DNA from: a virus
DNA length: 24,268 bases
Reading direction: 5' to 3' (one strand)
IMG/VR virus record: IMGVR_UViG_3300032235_000067
Location: 1-24,268 of that record
In this document: piece after piece, positions 4,852 through 12,220 of the stretch
How the letters are laid out: each line of letters starts with the position of its first letter
Numbering within the stretch: the first letter of the stretch is position 1
Notes under the pieces: model-generated
What the model was told of the DNA's origin: nothing
The model's input: only the letters and a program-made list of their open reading frames with translations
Database searches by the model: none
Made by a program: the position numbers and the translations under genes

Positions 4852-6509
4852 GTCTGTGGCGCGATATACTGGGTTTGCCTGAAAAGAGCGGCAAAGTTTC
4901 GAAGCGTTCTTATCACGCGGCGAACACTGGTCGGCTTTTCGCCGATTTTCTTGCGTCTAGCCGCAGCCCTGACAGCGAAATTAAGTCCGATCTTGTCACC
5001 ATGCGCAACCGTTCGCGGGCGCTGGCGCGGGATGATGTATATGTAAAACGCTATTTGACACTCCTTAAGACCAACGTGGTTGGCGACAAGGGCATGGTGC
5101 TACAGGTGAAAGCCCGTAACACCAATAACACGATGGACACCATCGGTAACCAGATTATCGAGGATGCTTGGACGCAGTTTGGCCTGAAAGGCAATTGTAC
5201 CGCAGATGGACGCCTTAGCTGGGTCGATCTACAGAAGTACGTCATCGAGGCTACGGCGCGTGATGGCGAGGCTTTCATTCAGGTGGTCCGCAATCGTGCA
5301 TTCATTCATGGCGTTGCGTTCCATCCGATTGAAGCCGATCTGATCGATGAGCAGAAGAATCAGCGCCTGAAGGATGGCCGCGAAATTCGCATGGGCATCG
5401 AGGTTGACCAGTATCAGCGGCCTGTCGCTTACTGGGTCAAGAAGCGCCACCCCGGCGATTATGACTTTTCTACGGTTACCATTAACGAATCTACGCGGAT
5501 CGAAGCCAAGAACATAATTCATGTTTACGATCCGATCCGCGCTGGTCAGACCCGTGGCGAGCCTTGGATGCACTCGGCAATCAGCCAGCTTAAGATGCTG
5601 AACGCGCACCGTGAAGCAGAGTTGGTTGCAAGCCGCATGGCTGCATCGAAGATGGGTTTCTTTACGTCTGAGAGCGGCGAGGATGCCCCTGCGGACGATT
5701 ACGAGAATAACGTCCCGATCATTGATGCGGAGCCGGGTACGTTTCATCAGCTTCCGGCTGGTGTTGATTTCAAGCCGTTTGATCCCAGCCATCCGGCGAC
5801 TGCTTTCTCGGATTTCCAGAAGGGCATCCTGCGCGGGATCGCATCTGGCTTGAACGTATCTTATGCCTCTCTATCTAACGATCTTGAGGGAACCTCTTAC
5901 AGTTCGATCCGACAGGGGGCGCTGGAGGAGCGTGACGCTTATAAGATGATGCAGCAGTTCCTGCTGGATCACTTCGTGCTTCAAGCCTACGGGGTGTGGC
6001 TGATGCACGTTATGGAGTTCGGCTATATTCCGATCCCAGCGTCACGCTTCCCCAAATTCTTCACAGCCAGCCATTTCCGTGGACGCGGTTGGCAGTGGGT
6101 TGACCCGCAGAAGGAAGTCAACGCTGCTGTCGAGGCGATGCATAACGGCATCATGTCGATGCAAGATGTTTCGACCCAGTATGGCCGCGACATCGAGGAA
6201 ACTCTGAGCCAGTGGCAGCGCGATAAGGAACTGGCTGACCAGTTCGGCCTTGAATTGGCCTTCTTCCCATTCGGCGGCAACAAGGCTGCTAAGGGGATGG
6301 ATGTCGAGGATAGCGACAGCAGTGACGATCAGGATGAGGATGATGCACCTGTGCGTTCGATGGCTCCAACCTTTATTCAGGCACCTCCGGTTGAGGTTCA
6401 GGTCAAGCACATTGAATTGGCACCGGCCAGGCGGTCAATCAAGCTGGTTCGGGATGCAGAAGGCGTTGTGATCGGCGCTGAGATTGCGGAGGACGAAGAT
6501 GGCAATTGA
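4848..6509 (+). CDS. Portal protein, lambda gpB family
   Basis: The dodecameric portal forms the vertex through which DNA enters and leaves the head. The 553-residue length is close to lambda gpB. Family-like segments include RNRSRALARDDVYVKRYLTLLKTNVVGDKG near the start, GEAFIQVVRNR, the RIEAKNIIHVYDPIRAGQTRGEPWMHSAI block and ISGLNVSYASLSNDLEGTSYSSIRQG-type residues in the second half. The end is acidic (DVEDSDSSDDQDEDD) with a short basic tail. It starts inside the joining-protein stop codon and ends 11 bases inside the next gene, so the three are co-translated. Confidence 0.92.
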   Translation: MSLWRDILGLPEKSGKVSKRSYHAANTGRLFADFLASSRSPDSEIKSDLVTMRNRSRALARDDVYVKRYLTLLKTNVVGDKGMVLQVKARNTNNTMDTIGNQIIEDAWTQFGLKGNCTADGRLSWVDLQKYVIEATARDGEAFIQVVRNRAFIHGVAFHPIEADLIDEQKNQRLKDGREIRMGIEVDQYQRPVAYWVKKRHPGDYDFSTVTINESTRIEAKNIIHVYDPIRAGQTRGEPWMHSAISQLKMLNAHREAELVASRMAASKMGFFTSESGEDAPADDYENNVPIIDAEPGTFHQLPAGVDFKPFDPSHPATAFSDFQKGILRGIASGLNVSYASLSNDLEGTSYSSIRQGALEERDAYKMMQQFLLDHFVLQAYGVWLMHVMEFGYIPIPASRFPKFFTASHFRGRGWQWVDPQKEVNAAVEAMHNGIMSMQDVSTQYGRDIEETLSQWQRDKELADQFGLELAFFPFGGNKAAKGMDVEDSDSSDDQDEDDAPVRSMAPTFIQAPPVEVQVKHIELAPARRSIKLVRDAEGVVIGAEIAEDEDGN

Positions 6510-6909
6510 GACTGCGCTTTGCCGGTCGTACAAGGCCGAGGTGATGGACGGGGTTCATAGCCGGTCTGATGAGTATCGCATGGCTCTTTATACCGAAGCT
6601 GCCGTCCTCGATGGGGAAACCCAAGCCTATACGGCTGATGGCGAGGTCGAAGGACGCGGTTATGAGGCTGGCGGCATTGTCCTGACTGGCATTGCCTCTG
6701 GCTTTTCTGGCAATGCGGCGATCATCAACTTTGACCAGCCAGAGTGGCGACAGGCCACCTTCGAAGCGGCTGGGGCGCTGGTTTATAACGCCAGCAAGGA
6801 CAATAGGGCCGTTGCGGCCCTAAGCTTTGGTGGCAATGTCGTTTGCAGAAATGGACGCTTTGCTGTAAACATGCCGAGTGACGGCAATGGACTTATAAGG
6901 ATCAGGTAA
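6499..6909 (+). CDS. Small beta-rich virion protein
   Basis: ATG 6499 is chosen because GGAGG (6488-6492) sits six bases upstream; an in-frame TTG at 6484 would add five residues. The 136-residue protein resembles a widespread but unnamed phage group: a helical start (LCRSYKAEVMDGVH), then YRMALYTEAAVL, GRGYEAGGIVLTGI, FDQPEWRQATFEAAGALVYN, RAVAALSFGGNV, and NGRFAVNMP ending GLIRIR. The pattern predicts a compact beta sandwich. Position between portal and capsid, where lambda carries head genes, suggests a capsid or neck component. The next gene has the same segment order and may be a distant paralogue. The exact role is not known. Confidence 0.6.
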   Translation: MAIETALCRSYKAEVMDGVHSRSDEYRMALYTEAAVLDGETQAYTADGEVEGRGYEAGGIVLTGIASGFSGNAAIINFDQPEWRQATFEAAGALVYNASKDNRAVAALSFGGNVVCRNGRFAVNMPSDGNGLIRIR

Positions 6910-7316
6910 TGGCCAACGCAATTTATCCGCTTTACAAGCAAGCCCTGCTTGATGGTGCTGCAAACACCGACATTAATGATCTGACCGTCAAGGTTGCGCT
7001 GGTTGATACTGGCGCTGGTGGCTACACCTACTCAGCAGCGCATGAATTTCTGACTTCGCTTACCGGCGTTGTTGGAACGGCACAGACCATCGCTGCCACC
7101 ACGGTAGCCAATGGCCTATTTGATGGTGATAACGTGACTTATACCGGCGTGACTGGTAACTCGGTTGAGGCTCTGGTTATCTATATTGACACCACGGTAG
7201 CTGCTACTTCGCGCCTTGTGGCTTACATTGACAGTGGAGTTACCGGCCTTCCTGTCACACCGAATGGCGGGGATATCACTGTCACTTGGAGCGTTTCTGG
7301 TATCTTCCAACTTTAA
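6909..7316 (+). CDS. Small beta-rich virion protein, likely relative of its neighbour
   Basis: A 135-residue protein starting at a TAATG overlap, with AGGATCAGG just upstream. Seen segments are LYKQALLDG, LTVKVALVDTGAGGYTYS, a variable middle with FDGDNVTYTGVTG, EALVIYIDTT, SRLVAYIDSG, then NGGDITVTWSVSGIFQL. These match, in order, the plan of the 6499 gene (ALY/ALVD strand, Tyr-Ser turn, D-x-TW strand, ALVIY/ALVY strand, final ITVTW/FAVNM strand), although few residues are identical. It is probably a structural protein on or near the head. No enzymatic motif is present. Confidence 0.6.
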   Translation: MANAIYPLYKQALLDGAANTDINDLTVKVALVDTGAGGYTYSAAHEFLTSLTGVVGTAQTIAATTVANGLFDGDNVTYTGVTGNSVEALVIYIDTTVAATSRLVAYIDSGVTGLPVTPNGGDITVTWSVSGIFQL

Positions 7317-7324
7317 GGCTTGCC

Positions 7325-8227
7325 ATGCTGCTGCTAACTTCAACTTCTGACATTATCCGCATTGTCACTGGCAGCGCGGCTGACGTCGATGTCCATGCTT
7401 CCTATGTGGATATTTCCGGCACGACTGTCACGCCGGGACGCACCAACACGACCCCAATCACTACGGCAACGACAACGACTGTTGTGGCATCGCCCGGTTC
7501 TTCCACGCAGCGTAACGTCAAGGCGCTGTATGTTCACAATGTCAGCAGCACCGTGGCGACAACGGTAACTGTCCAGCATTTTGACGGCACAACTAATATC
7601 GATCTAGTGAACTGTACGCTTTTGCCTGATGAACATCTCAATCTTAACGAAAATGGCGCTTGGGTTCACCGCACGGGCACGCTGGCAGAATATACCTTTC
7701 AGCCGCCTGCGGACGCAAATCTTGGCATCACTGGCACACTTGCCGAAAGCATTCCTCGCGAGATTTGCCCTGAAGTCAATACCACGGTTGCGGCGTCTGG
7801 TACGCTCAACATGCAGCTTATCTATCTGACGGCTGGTCAGTTGGTTTCGAATATCACGATTGCAAGCGCAACGACTGCGGCGGGTACACCAACAAACTAT
7901 TTCTTTGCGCTTTACGATATTAACCGTAACTTGCTTGCGCAGTCCGCAAACCAGACCACTAGTGCTTGGCCTGCCAACACTGTCAAGACGCTTGCTATGA
8001 CCACGCCCTATCGCGTTCCGGTCAGTGGTGCGTATTATATCGGCTACATGATGACCGCGACTACGGTTGCAACGCTCAAGGGCGGCACGGCAAGGACCGG
8101 CGGTCAGTTGGCTAACTCTGCCCCAATCATCTATGGCACTAGCACAACCGGCCTGACAACCAGCTTGCCGACCACGGCGGCTGCAATCACCGGCACGACT
8201 GCGAGCATTTACGCAGCCGTAAGCTAA
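7325..8227 (+). CDS. Beta-sandwich virion protein, possible capsid decoration
   Basis: ATG 7325 is preceded by AAGG (7315-7318) at a suitable distance; it starts eight bases after the previous stop. The 300-residue product is very rich in Thr, Ala and Ser and poor in Lys. The first 140 residues look like one beta domain (VHASYVDISGTTVTPGRT, RNVKALYVHNVSS, NENGAWVHRTGT). Residues 145-300 resemble a sugar-binding-like beta sandwich seen in virion proteins (MQLIYLTAGQLVSNITIA, YFFALYDINRNLLAQSANQT, YRVPVSGAYYIGYMMTA). Such domains often contact host surfaces. Its place between portal and capsid genes, not with the tail, suggests the head surface; that is inference. Confidence 0.5.
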   Translation: MLLLTSTSDIIRIVTGSAADVDVHASYVDISGTTVTPGRTNTTPITTATTTTVVASPGSSTQRNVKALYVHNVSSTVATTVTVQHFDGTTNIDLVNCTLLPDEHLNLNENGAWVHRTGTLAEYTFQPPADANLGITGTLAESIPREICPEVNTTVAASGTLNMQLIYLTAGQLVSNITIASATTAAGTPTNYFFALYDINRNLLAQSANQTTSAWPANTVKTLAMTTPYRVPVSGAYYIGYMMTATTVATLKGGTARTGGQLANSAPIIYGTSTTGLTTSLPTTAAAITGTTASIYAAVS

Positions 8228-9249
8228 TGGCAGGCACTTTTGATCCTCAATTAGTCCCAGTTGCATGGTTTGATCCAGACCTGCAACCGGCTGGCTGGTT
8301 TGACGATGATTCTGTAGCCAATCAAAATTTTGGGGGATTGTCGCCGTCCCTCTATACCAACACTCAAACTTTTTATTCGGCTACTGTTGGTCGTGGCACA
8401 ATAACGCTTGCCCCGAATCTACTGACCAACAGTCAGACTTTTTATGGGGCGACAATCGCGCAAGTCACGGCGCTGACGGCACCATTTTACACCAACACCC
8501 AAACATTCTTCGCGGCCACCGTAACGGCTACGCGGGCGCTAAGTGCGGGCCTGCTTACCAACAGCCAGACCTTTTATGCGCCGACTGTAACGCGGCTAAA
8601 TAGCCTGTCGGCGAGCCTTTATAGCAACGGCCAGACCTTTTATTCTCCTAGCGCCACCCGATCCAATACGCTTGCTCCGGCTCTGGTCAGCAACAGCCAG
8701 ACTTTCTATGCGGCCAGCATATCGGCAACCAGAAGCCTAGCGGCTAGCTTGGTCACTAACGGTCAGACTTTTTATGGCCCAACCGCCAGCAATCTTAATA
8801 TTATTGCTCCGCCAATGTTTGCGGATAGCGAGTTTATATTCCCGCCGACCGTCACAGCCACTGGCGCAGGGCAGACGGTAACCCCGATCCTTTTCGGCAA
8901 TAACAATAGCTTCTTTGCTCCAGTGGTCACAAATGGAAGCATTGCGCCTCCAGCGCCGATCACGGCTGGTTCGGTTATTGGTCCTCGCAGACGCCCATTC
9001 AGACCGGCGATCCTCTGGGATTTTGATGAGGAAGAAAAGCAAGAAGTCGCGATTGATGGCGAGGCCTATGCTCCTGCTGCCATCTCGACCAGTGGCGTTG
9101 GCAGGGTATTTGCAATTGGCGAAGTCAATGCGGAAATTCGTGCGGCATCCGCCGAAGCAAGCGGCTGGGTGAGAAGTGTAGAAGCCAAATCAAGCTGGAA
9201 TGATCCGACTGATGGGGAGCTAATCGCCCTCATTTCTATGGCCTTTTAG
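8227..9249 (+). CDS. Repeat protein with 22-residue QTFY units
   Basis: This 340-residue protein overlaps the previous stop (TAATG). The N-terminus has a doubled aromatic motif (VAWFDPDLQPAGWFDDD). Residues 39-235 hold nine units of about 22 residues of the form L-x-x-x-L-x-[TS]-N-x-QTFY-x-x-[TS]; the QTF(Y/F) core falls at residues 47, 70, 92, 114, 136, 158 and 180, and two degenerate copies follow. A basic proline-rich linker (GPRRRPFRPAILWDFDEEE) and an acidic/Ala-rich end follow. Regular spacing with one aromatic pair per turn suggests a stacked beta-solenoid or elongated fibre. It is likely a virion surface protein. No catalytic motif is seen. Confidence 0.6.
   Translation: MAGTFDPQLVPVAWFDPDLQPAGWFDDDSVANQNFGGLSPSLYTNTQTFYSATVGRGTITLAPNLLTNSQTFYGATIAQVTALTAPFYTNTQTFFAATVTATRALSAGLLTNSQTFYAPTVTRLNSLSASLYSNGQTFYSPSATRSNTLAPALVSNSQTFYAASISATRSLAASLVTNGQTFYGPTASNLNIIAPPMFADSEFIFPPTVTATGAGQTVTPILFGNNNSFFAPVVTNGSIAPPAPITAGSVIGPRRRPFRPAILWDFDEEEKQEVAIDGEAYAPAAISTSGVGRVFAIGEVNAEIRAASAEASGWVRSVEAKSSWNDPTDGELIALISMAF
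8341..8931 (+). repeat. 66-bp periodic coding repeat (nine units)
   Basis: The DNA for the QTFY units repeats every 66-69 bp, with recurring cores such as ACCAACAGYCAGACTTTTTA. The first seven copies keep Asn-x-Gln-Thr-Phe; the last two are degenerate. Copies differ at many wobble positions, so the array is old and held by protein-level selection rather than recent expansion. Confidence 0.75.
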
Positions 9250-9255
9250 TTTCGG

Positions 9256-9284
9256 TTGACCCCTATGGGCTGCCGTGTTATTTT
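9256..9284 (+). promoter_or_regulatory. Candidate promoter of the capsid gene
   Basis: TTGACC at 9256-9261 is followed after exactly 17 bp by TATTTT at 9279-9284, in a short AT-rich gap that interrupts an otherwise gapless late operon. The capsid gene start (GTG 9308) lies about 24 bases downstream. An extra promoter here would fit the high demand for capsid subunits. Confidence 0.4.
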
Positions 9285-9307
9285 ATTTTAAAATTTTGGG
9301 GGTAAAC

Positions 9308-11131
9308 GTGCCTGAAGATACAAACGAAAGCATCGACGTAGAGGCGGTGATTGAGGAGCGGGCAGACCCCGTTACCGTTCATCGCGCTGCTGTTGACATG
9401 GATGTCCGAGGCCGCGACGATAAAAAGCGCACCGTTGACATTGCCGTTTCCTCGGAATTGCCGGTTGAGCGCAGCTTCGGCAAGGAAATTCTGGTTCATG
9501 AAGGCAATGCCATTGATATGGCGTTTCTTGCCTCTGGCCGTGCGCCACTTCTTCTCGATCACGATATGGAGAAGCAAATTGGCGTAATCGAATCTGTTGA
9601 ACTTTCTGCTGATCGAAAGCTACGGGCCAGAGTCCGGTTCGGGCGTTCGGCACTCGCGGAGGAAGTTTATCAGGATGTTGTCGATGGTATTCGGGCGAAC
9701 GTCTCGGTCGGTTATCGCGTCAACAAAATGGAGCGTTCTGCTTCGGGCAAAGATGAATATCTTGTTCGTTCGTGGTCGCCCCTTGAGGTATCCGTCGTTT
9801 CGATCCCTGCCGACCCGTCAGTTGGCGTGGGCCGCAGCGCGGCTGCTCTCGAACCCCAACCTAAAGTTGAACCATCCATCAAAAAGGAAGTCAAAATGAC
9901 TGACGAAGTTAATCTGGATGCGGTTCGGGCCGAAGCTGCTGCTGACGCTGCCCGCAACGTATCTGAAATCCTGTCGCTCGCTGCTCGCCATAACAAGCGC
10001 GATCTGGGCGATGCCGCCATCAAGGCTGGCAAGAGCATTGAACAGTTCCGTGGCGAACTGCTCGACGTAATTGGCAACGACAAGCCGCTCGAAAACGACA
10101 ACATCGGTCTTTCCAAGAAGGAAGTCCGCCAGTTCTCGGTCGTTCGTGCGATTGCCGCACTTGCCAACCCCGGTGACCGCCGCCTGCGCGAAGCTGCTGC
10201 ATTCGAGTTTGAAGCCTCGGAAGCTGCTGCACAGCGTTATGGCCGCTCGGCTCAGGGCGTCATGGTTCCGACCGACGTTCTTGGCGTGTGGAAACAGCGT
10301 GACCTGAACACGTCGGACGATAACGAAATCGTTGCAACCAATCTGCTTGCTAACGAGTTCATCGACGTTCTGCGCAATCAGGCTTCGGTCATGCAGGCTG
10401 GCGCTCGTATGCTCCCCGGTCTGGTTGGCAACGTGGCCATCCCGAAGAAGACCGCTGCTTCGACCGGCGCTTGGATCAGCACTGAAGGTGGTGCGGCTTC
10501 TGAGTCGGAACCGACTTTTGGCACCGTCAGCCTCGCTCCGAAGAACATCGGTGCGTTCACTGACATGACCCGTCAGTTGATCCTTCAGTCAACTCCGGCG
10601 ATTGAAGCCTTGGTTCGTGATGACCTGACGCAGGCTCTGGCTCTGGCCATTGACAAGGGCGCTCTGGAAGGTACGGGCCTGTCGGGTCAGCCGACCGGCA
10701 TCCTGAACACCGTCGGCGTCAACAAGCCGACCAGCTTTGCTGCTGCGGTTCCGACCTTTGCTGAAATGGTTGCACTGGAATCGGCTGTTGCCGAAGACAA
10801 TGCTCTCATGGGCAACCTCGCGTACATCACCGACGCAGCCACCTTCGGTGGTCTCAAGACCAAGACGAAGGATGCTGGTTCGGGCATGTTCGTGATCGAA
10901 AACGGTCAGGCCAACGGCTACCGCGTGATCCGTTCGCAGCAGGCAACTGCTGGTAACGTCTACTTCGGTAACTTCTCCGACTGCCTCATCGGCATGTGGG
11001 GTGGCCTCGATCTCACGGTCGATCCGTACACCGCATCAACGACCGGCACCGTCCGTATCGTCGCACTCCAGACTGTTGACGTTGCCGTCCGCCATGCGGT
11101 CAGCTTCGCCTACAACAACGACGGCGTGTAA
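9308..11131 (+). CDS. Fused prohead protease-major capsid protein, HK97 type
   Basis: One frame encodes protease, scaffold-like segment and capsid. I chose GTG 9308 because GGGGG (9298-9302) is five bases upstream; an in-frame GTG at 9275 would add 11 residues. Residues 20-180 match the HK97-type prohead protease (S78/U35): candidate His85 in LLDHDMEKQIGVIE, Ser133 in RANVSVGYRV, Glu160 in SPLEVSVVSIPAD. Residues 197-300 are helical and Ala-rich, acting as the scaffold-like delta segment. Residues 300-607 are the HK97-fold capsid protein (GVMVPTDVLG, AWISTEGGAASESEP, LEGTGLSGQPTGILNT, GSGMFVIENG, TASTTGTVRI, AVSFAYNNDGV). The capsid part has C-ending codon bias typical of high expression. A nested start at 9896 may give capsid alone. 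Confidence 0.92.
   Translation: MPEDTNESIDVEAVIEERADPVTVHRAAVDMDVRGRDDKKRTVDIAVSSELPVERSFGKEILVHEGNAIDMAFLASGRAPLLLDHDMEKQIGVIESVELSADRKLRARVRFGRSALAEEVYQDVVDGIRANVSVGYRVNKMERSASGKDEYLVRSWSPLEVSVVSIPADPSVGVGRSAAALEPQPKVEPSIKKEVKMTDEVNLDAVRAEAAADAARNVSEILSLAARHNKRDLGDAAIKAGKSIEQFRGELLDVIGNDKPLENDNIGLSKKEVRQFSVVRAIAALANPGDRRLREAAAFEFEASEAAAQRYGRSAQGVMVPTDVLGVWKQRDLNTSDDNEIVATNLLANEFIDVLRNQASVMQAGARMLPGLVGNVAIPKKTAASTGAWISTEGGAASESEPTFGTVSLAPKNIGAFTDMTRQLILQSTPAIEALVRDDLTQALALAIDKGALEGTGLSGQPTGILNTVGVNKPTSFAAAVPTFAEMVALESAVAEDNALMGNLAYITDAATFGGLKTKTKDAGSGMFVIENGQANGYRVIRSQQATAGNVYFGNFSDCLIGMWGGLDLTVDPYTASTTGTVRIVALQTVDVAVRHAVSFAYNNDGV
9896..11131 (+). CDS. Nested start: major capsid protein without protease
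   Basis: Codon 197 of the fused gene is ATG (9896-9898), preceded five bases upstream by AAGGAAG (9884-9890), a better ribosome site than the one at the fused start. Initiation here would give a 411-residue protein (MTDEVNLDAVRAEAAADA...), the normal size for an HK97-type capsid precursor with its scaffold-like delta segment. This would supply capsid in large excess over protease, solving the stoichiometry problem of a fusion. Lambda nests Nu3 in gene C in a similar way. Use of this start is inferred from sequence only. Confidence 0.5.
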   Translation: MTDEVNLDAVRAEAAADAARNVSEILSLAARHNKRDLGDAAIKAGKSIEQFRGELLDVIGNDKPLENDNIGLSKKEVRQFSVVRAIAALANPGDRRLREAAAFEFEASEAAAQRYGRSAQGVMVPTDVLGVWKQRDLNTSDDNEIVATNLLANEFIDVLRNQASVMQAGARMLPGLVGNVAIPKKTAASTGAWISTEGGAASESEPTFGTVSLAPKNIGAFTDMTRQLILQSTPAIEALVRDDLTQALALAIDKGALEGTGLSGQPTGILNTVGVNKPTSFAAAVPTFAEMVALESAVAEDNALMGNLAYITDAATFGGLKTKTKDAGSGMFVIENGQANGYRVIRSQQATAGNVYFGNFSDCLIGMWGGLDLTVDPYTASTTGTVRIVALQTVDVAVRHAVSFAYNNDGV

Positions 11132-11140
11132 TTGAATGTT

Positions 11141-11173
11141 GGGGACCGGGATTTGGAAGTCATCTCGGTCCCC
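11141..11173 (+). other. Stem-loop after the capsid gene
   Basis: GGGGACCG (11141-11148) pairs perfectly with CGGTCCCC (11166-11173) around a 17-base loop, ten bases after the capsid stop codon. No T-run follows, so it is more likely an mRNA-stabilising or attenuating structure than a full terminator. It would help keep capsid mRNA above that of the genes downstream. Confidence 0.55.
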
Positions 11174-11192
11174 GACTTCTATGGGGAATATT

Positions 11193-11408
11193 ATGCAGTA
11201 TAAATGTATTCGCGGCGTTGTTACGTCTCAGGGTCCGTTGCAGGCTGGTGATCTTGTAAGCCTTCCTGCCAACGAAGCAGTGGCATTAGTTGCCGCTGGC
11301 AAGCTGGCAATCGTAACTGAAGAAGCCGTTCGCGTTGCAGAGGCTCCGGTGGTTGAACACCGTGATCCCGTAATGCCCAAGCGCGGTCGCCCGCCCCGTG
11401 CCGGTTGA
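11193..11408 (+). CDS. Small head or neck protein with AT-hook-like tail
   Basis: ATG 11193 has GGGGA (11183-11187) five bases upstream; ATG 11181 is in frame but poorly placed. The 71-residue protein starts with a small beta domain (MQYKCIRGVVTSQGPLQAGDLVSLPANEAVALVAAGKLAIV), a pattern common in little phage proteins directly after the capsid gene. It ends with MPKRGRPPRAG, which contains an AT-hook-like R-G-R-P core. Position suggests a head-completion or accessory role. The overlap with the next gene (11398-11408) shows coupling. No definite family is claimed. Confidence 0.55.
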   Translation: MQYKCIRGVVTSQGPLQAGDLVSLPANEAVALVAAGKLAIVTEEAVRVAEAPVVEHRDPVMPKRGRPPRAG

Positions 11409-11709
11409 ATCACCCGCTGACATACTCGATTTTTTCGAGTTAGATGATTTTGCAGAGGCTGCCACCTACACTCCTGCTGGTGGTAGCGCCTCTACTGTTC
11501 AGGGCATTTTTGATGCTCCACAGGCGAGCCGCAACGCTACCGACCTAATGGACATCACGATCCCTGCGCCGCAGTTTGTTTGCCGCACGGTGGATGTTCC
11601 AAATGCGGCTGACGGCGATGACATTGTGATCCGCACCGTTGCTTATAAGGTGCGTGTCGTGCTAACAGACGGGACCGGCGTTTCTACGCTATTGCTCGAA
11701 AAGGTATGA
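11398..11709 (+). CDS. Head-tail joining protein, gpFII-like
   Basis: The 103-residue protein begins at GTG 11398, overlapping the previous gene by 11 bases. It matches the FII/head-tail attachment plan: an N-terminal helix (DILDFFELDDFAEAATYTPAGG), the strand VQGIFDAPQ, then VCRTVDVPNAADGDDIVIRTVAYKVRVVLTDGTG and a closing strand LLLEKV. Proteins of this family form the ring joining the portal complex to the tail. Position after capsid and before the tail terminators agrees. Confidence 0.7.
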   Translation: MPVESPADILDFFELDDFAEAATYTPAGGSASTVQGIFDAPQASRNATDLMDITIPAPQFVCRTVDVPNAADGDDIVIRTVAYKVRVVLTDGTGVSTLLLEKV

Positions 11710-11710
11710 C

Positions 11711-12220
11711 ATGGCCCATGTGCGGCAGCAAATCAGGGACTATGTTGCCACACTTTTAACCGGATTTATCTATGATAGATTCGGGATTGTTTTGCGCGAC
11801 CGTGCGGGCAATCAATTGACAGACGGAGACAGCATTCTCGGCACCGGCACAATTTACAAGTTCCGGCGTTACTCCCTTGACGAAAGTCAGCTACCGGCGC
11901 TGTGCGTTTACACGACATCAGACATTACCAATCTGGCGACCATTGGCGAGCGCAAGTTAGAGCATAGCCTTGAGTTGCGGGTTGACATTATTAACAAAGG
12001 CTCAAGCCTCAACATATTTGAGAACATCGAGCAGTTTGCAGCCGATCTGGCTCAGGTGGTTGGCGAAGACTATGACTTTGGCGGTCTTGCCAAAAGCTGC
12101 GTTCTGACCAGTTCAGATTTTGCTGTTCAGACCACTGGAGAGAAAGCCGTAGGCACAGGCAAGCTGATATTTGATGTCCGCTACATGACCGCCATAGGCA
12201 ACAGTCAGGTGTCTGTATAA
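11711..12220 (+). CDS. Tail terminator/completion protein, gpU-like, copy 1
   Basis: A 169-residue protein preceded by AAAAGG at about seven bases. It starts RQQIRDYVATLL, has QLPALCVYTTSD, a strand-rich middle (ERKLEHSLELRVDIINKG), a helix (IFENIEQFAADLAQVV) and the block DYDFGGLAKSCVLTSSDF, ending LIFDVRYMTAIG. This order is that of the gpU/minor tail group that caps the tail tube next to the head. The next gene is a clear paralogue (shared IRDxxAT, TNLATIG, LGGLAKSCVL). This copy has an insertion near residues 22-46 (YDRFGIVLRDRAGNQLTDGD) that copy 2 lacks. Confidence 0.6.
   Translation: MAHVRQQIRDYVATLLTGFIYDRFGIVLRDRAGNQLTDGDSILGTGTIYKFRRYSLDESQLPALCVYTTSDITNLATIGERKLEHSLELRVDIINKGSSLNIFENIEQFAADLAQVVGEDYDFGGLAKSCVLTSSDFAVQTTGEKAVGTGKLIFDVRYMTAIGNSQVSV

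Noticed and set aside
7604-8266. Minus-strand open frame of 220 codons
   Set aside because: Antisense to the Thr-rich virion gene; Arg/Cys-rich and without domain pattern.
8341-8931. Regular 66-bp repeats as a possible CRISPR array
   Set aside because: The repeats are in frame, diverge at wobble positions and encode a continuous protein; there are no spacers.
9275-9307. GTG 9275 as start of the protease-capsid fusion
   Set aside because: It would lie on the -10 region of the candidate promoter and lacks a ribosome site; GTG 9308 follows GGGGG.
11141-11173. Full terminator after the capsid gene
   Set aside because: Strong stem but no T-run; listed as a stem-loop only.
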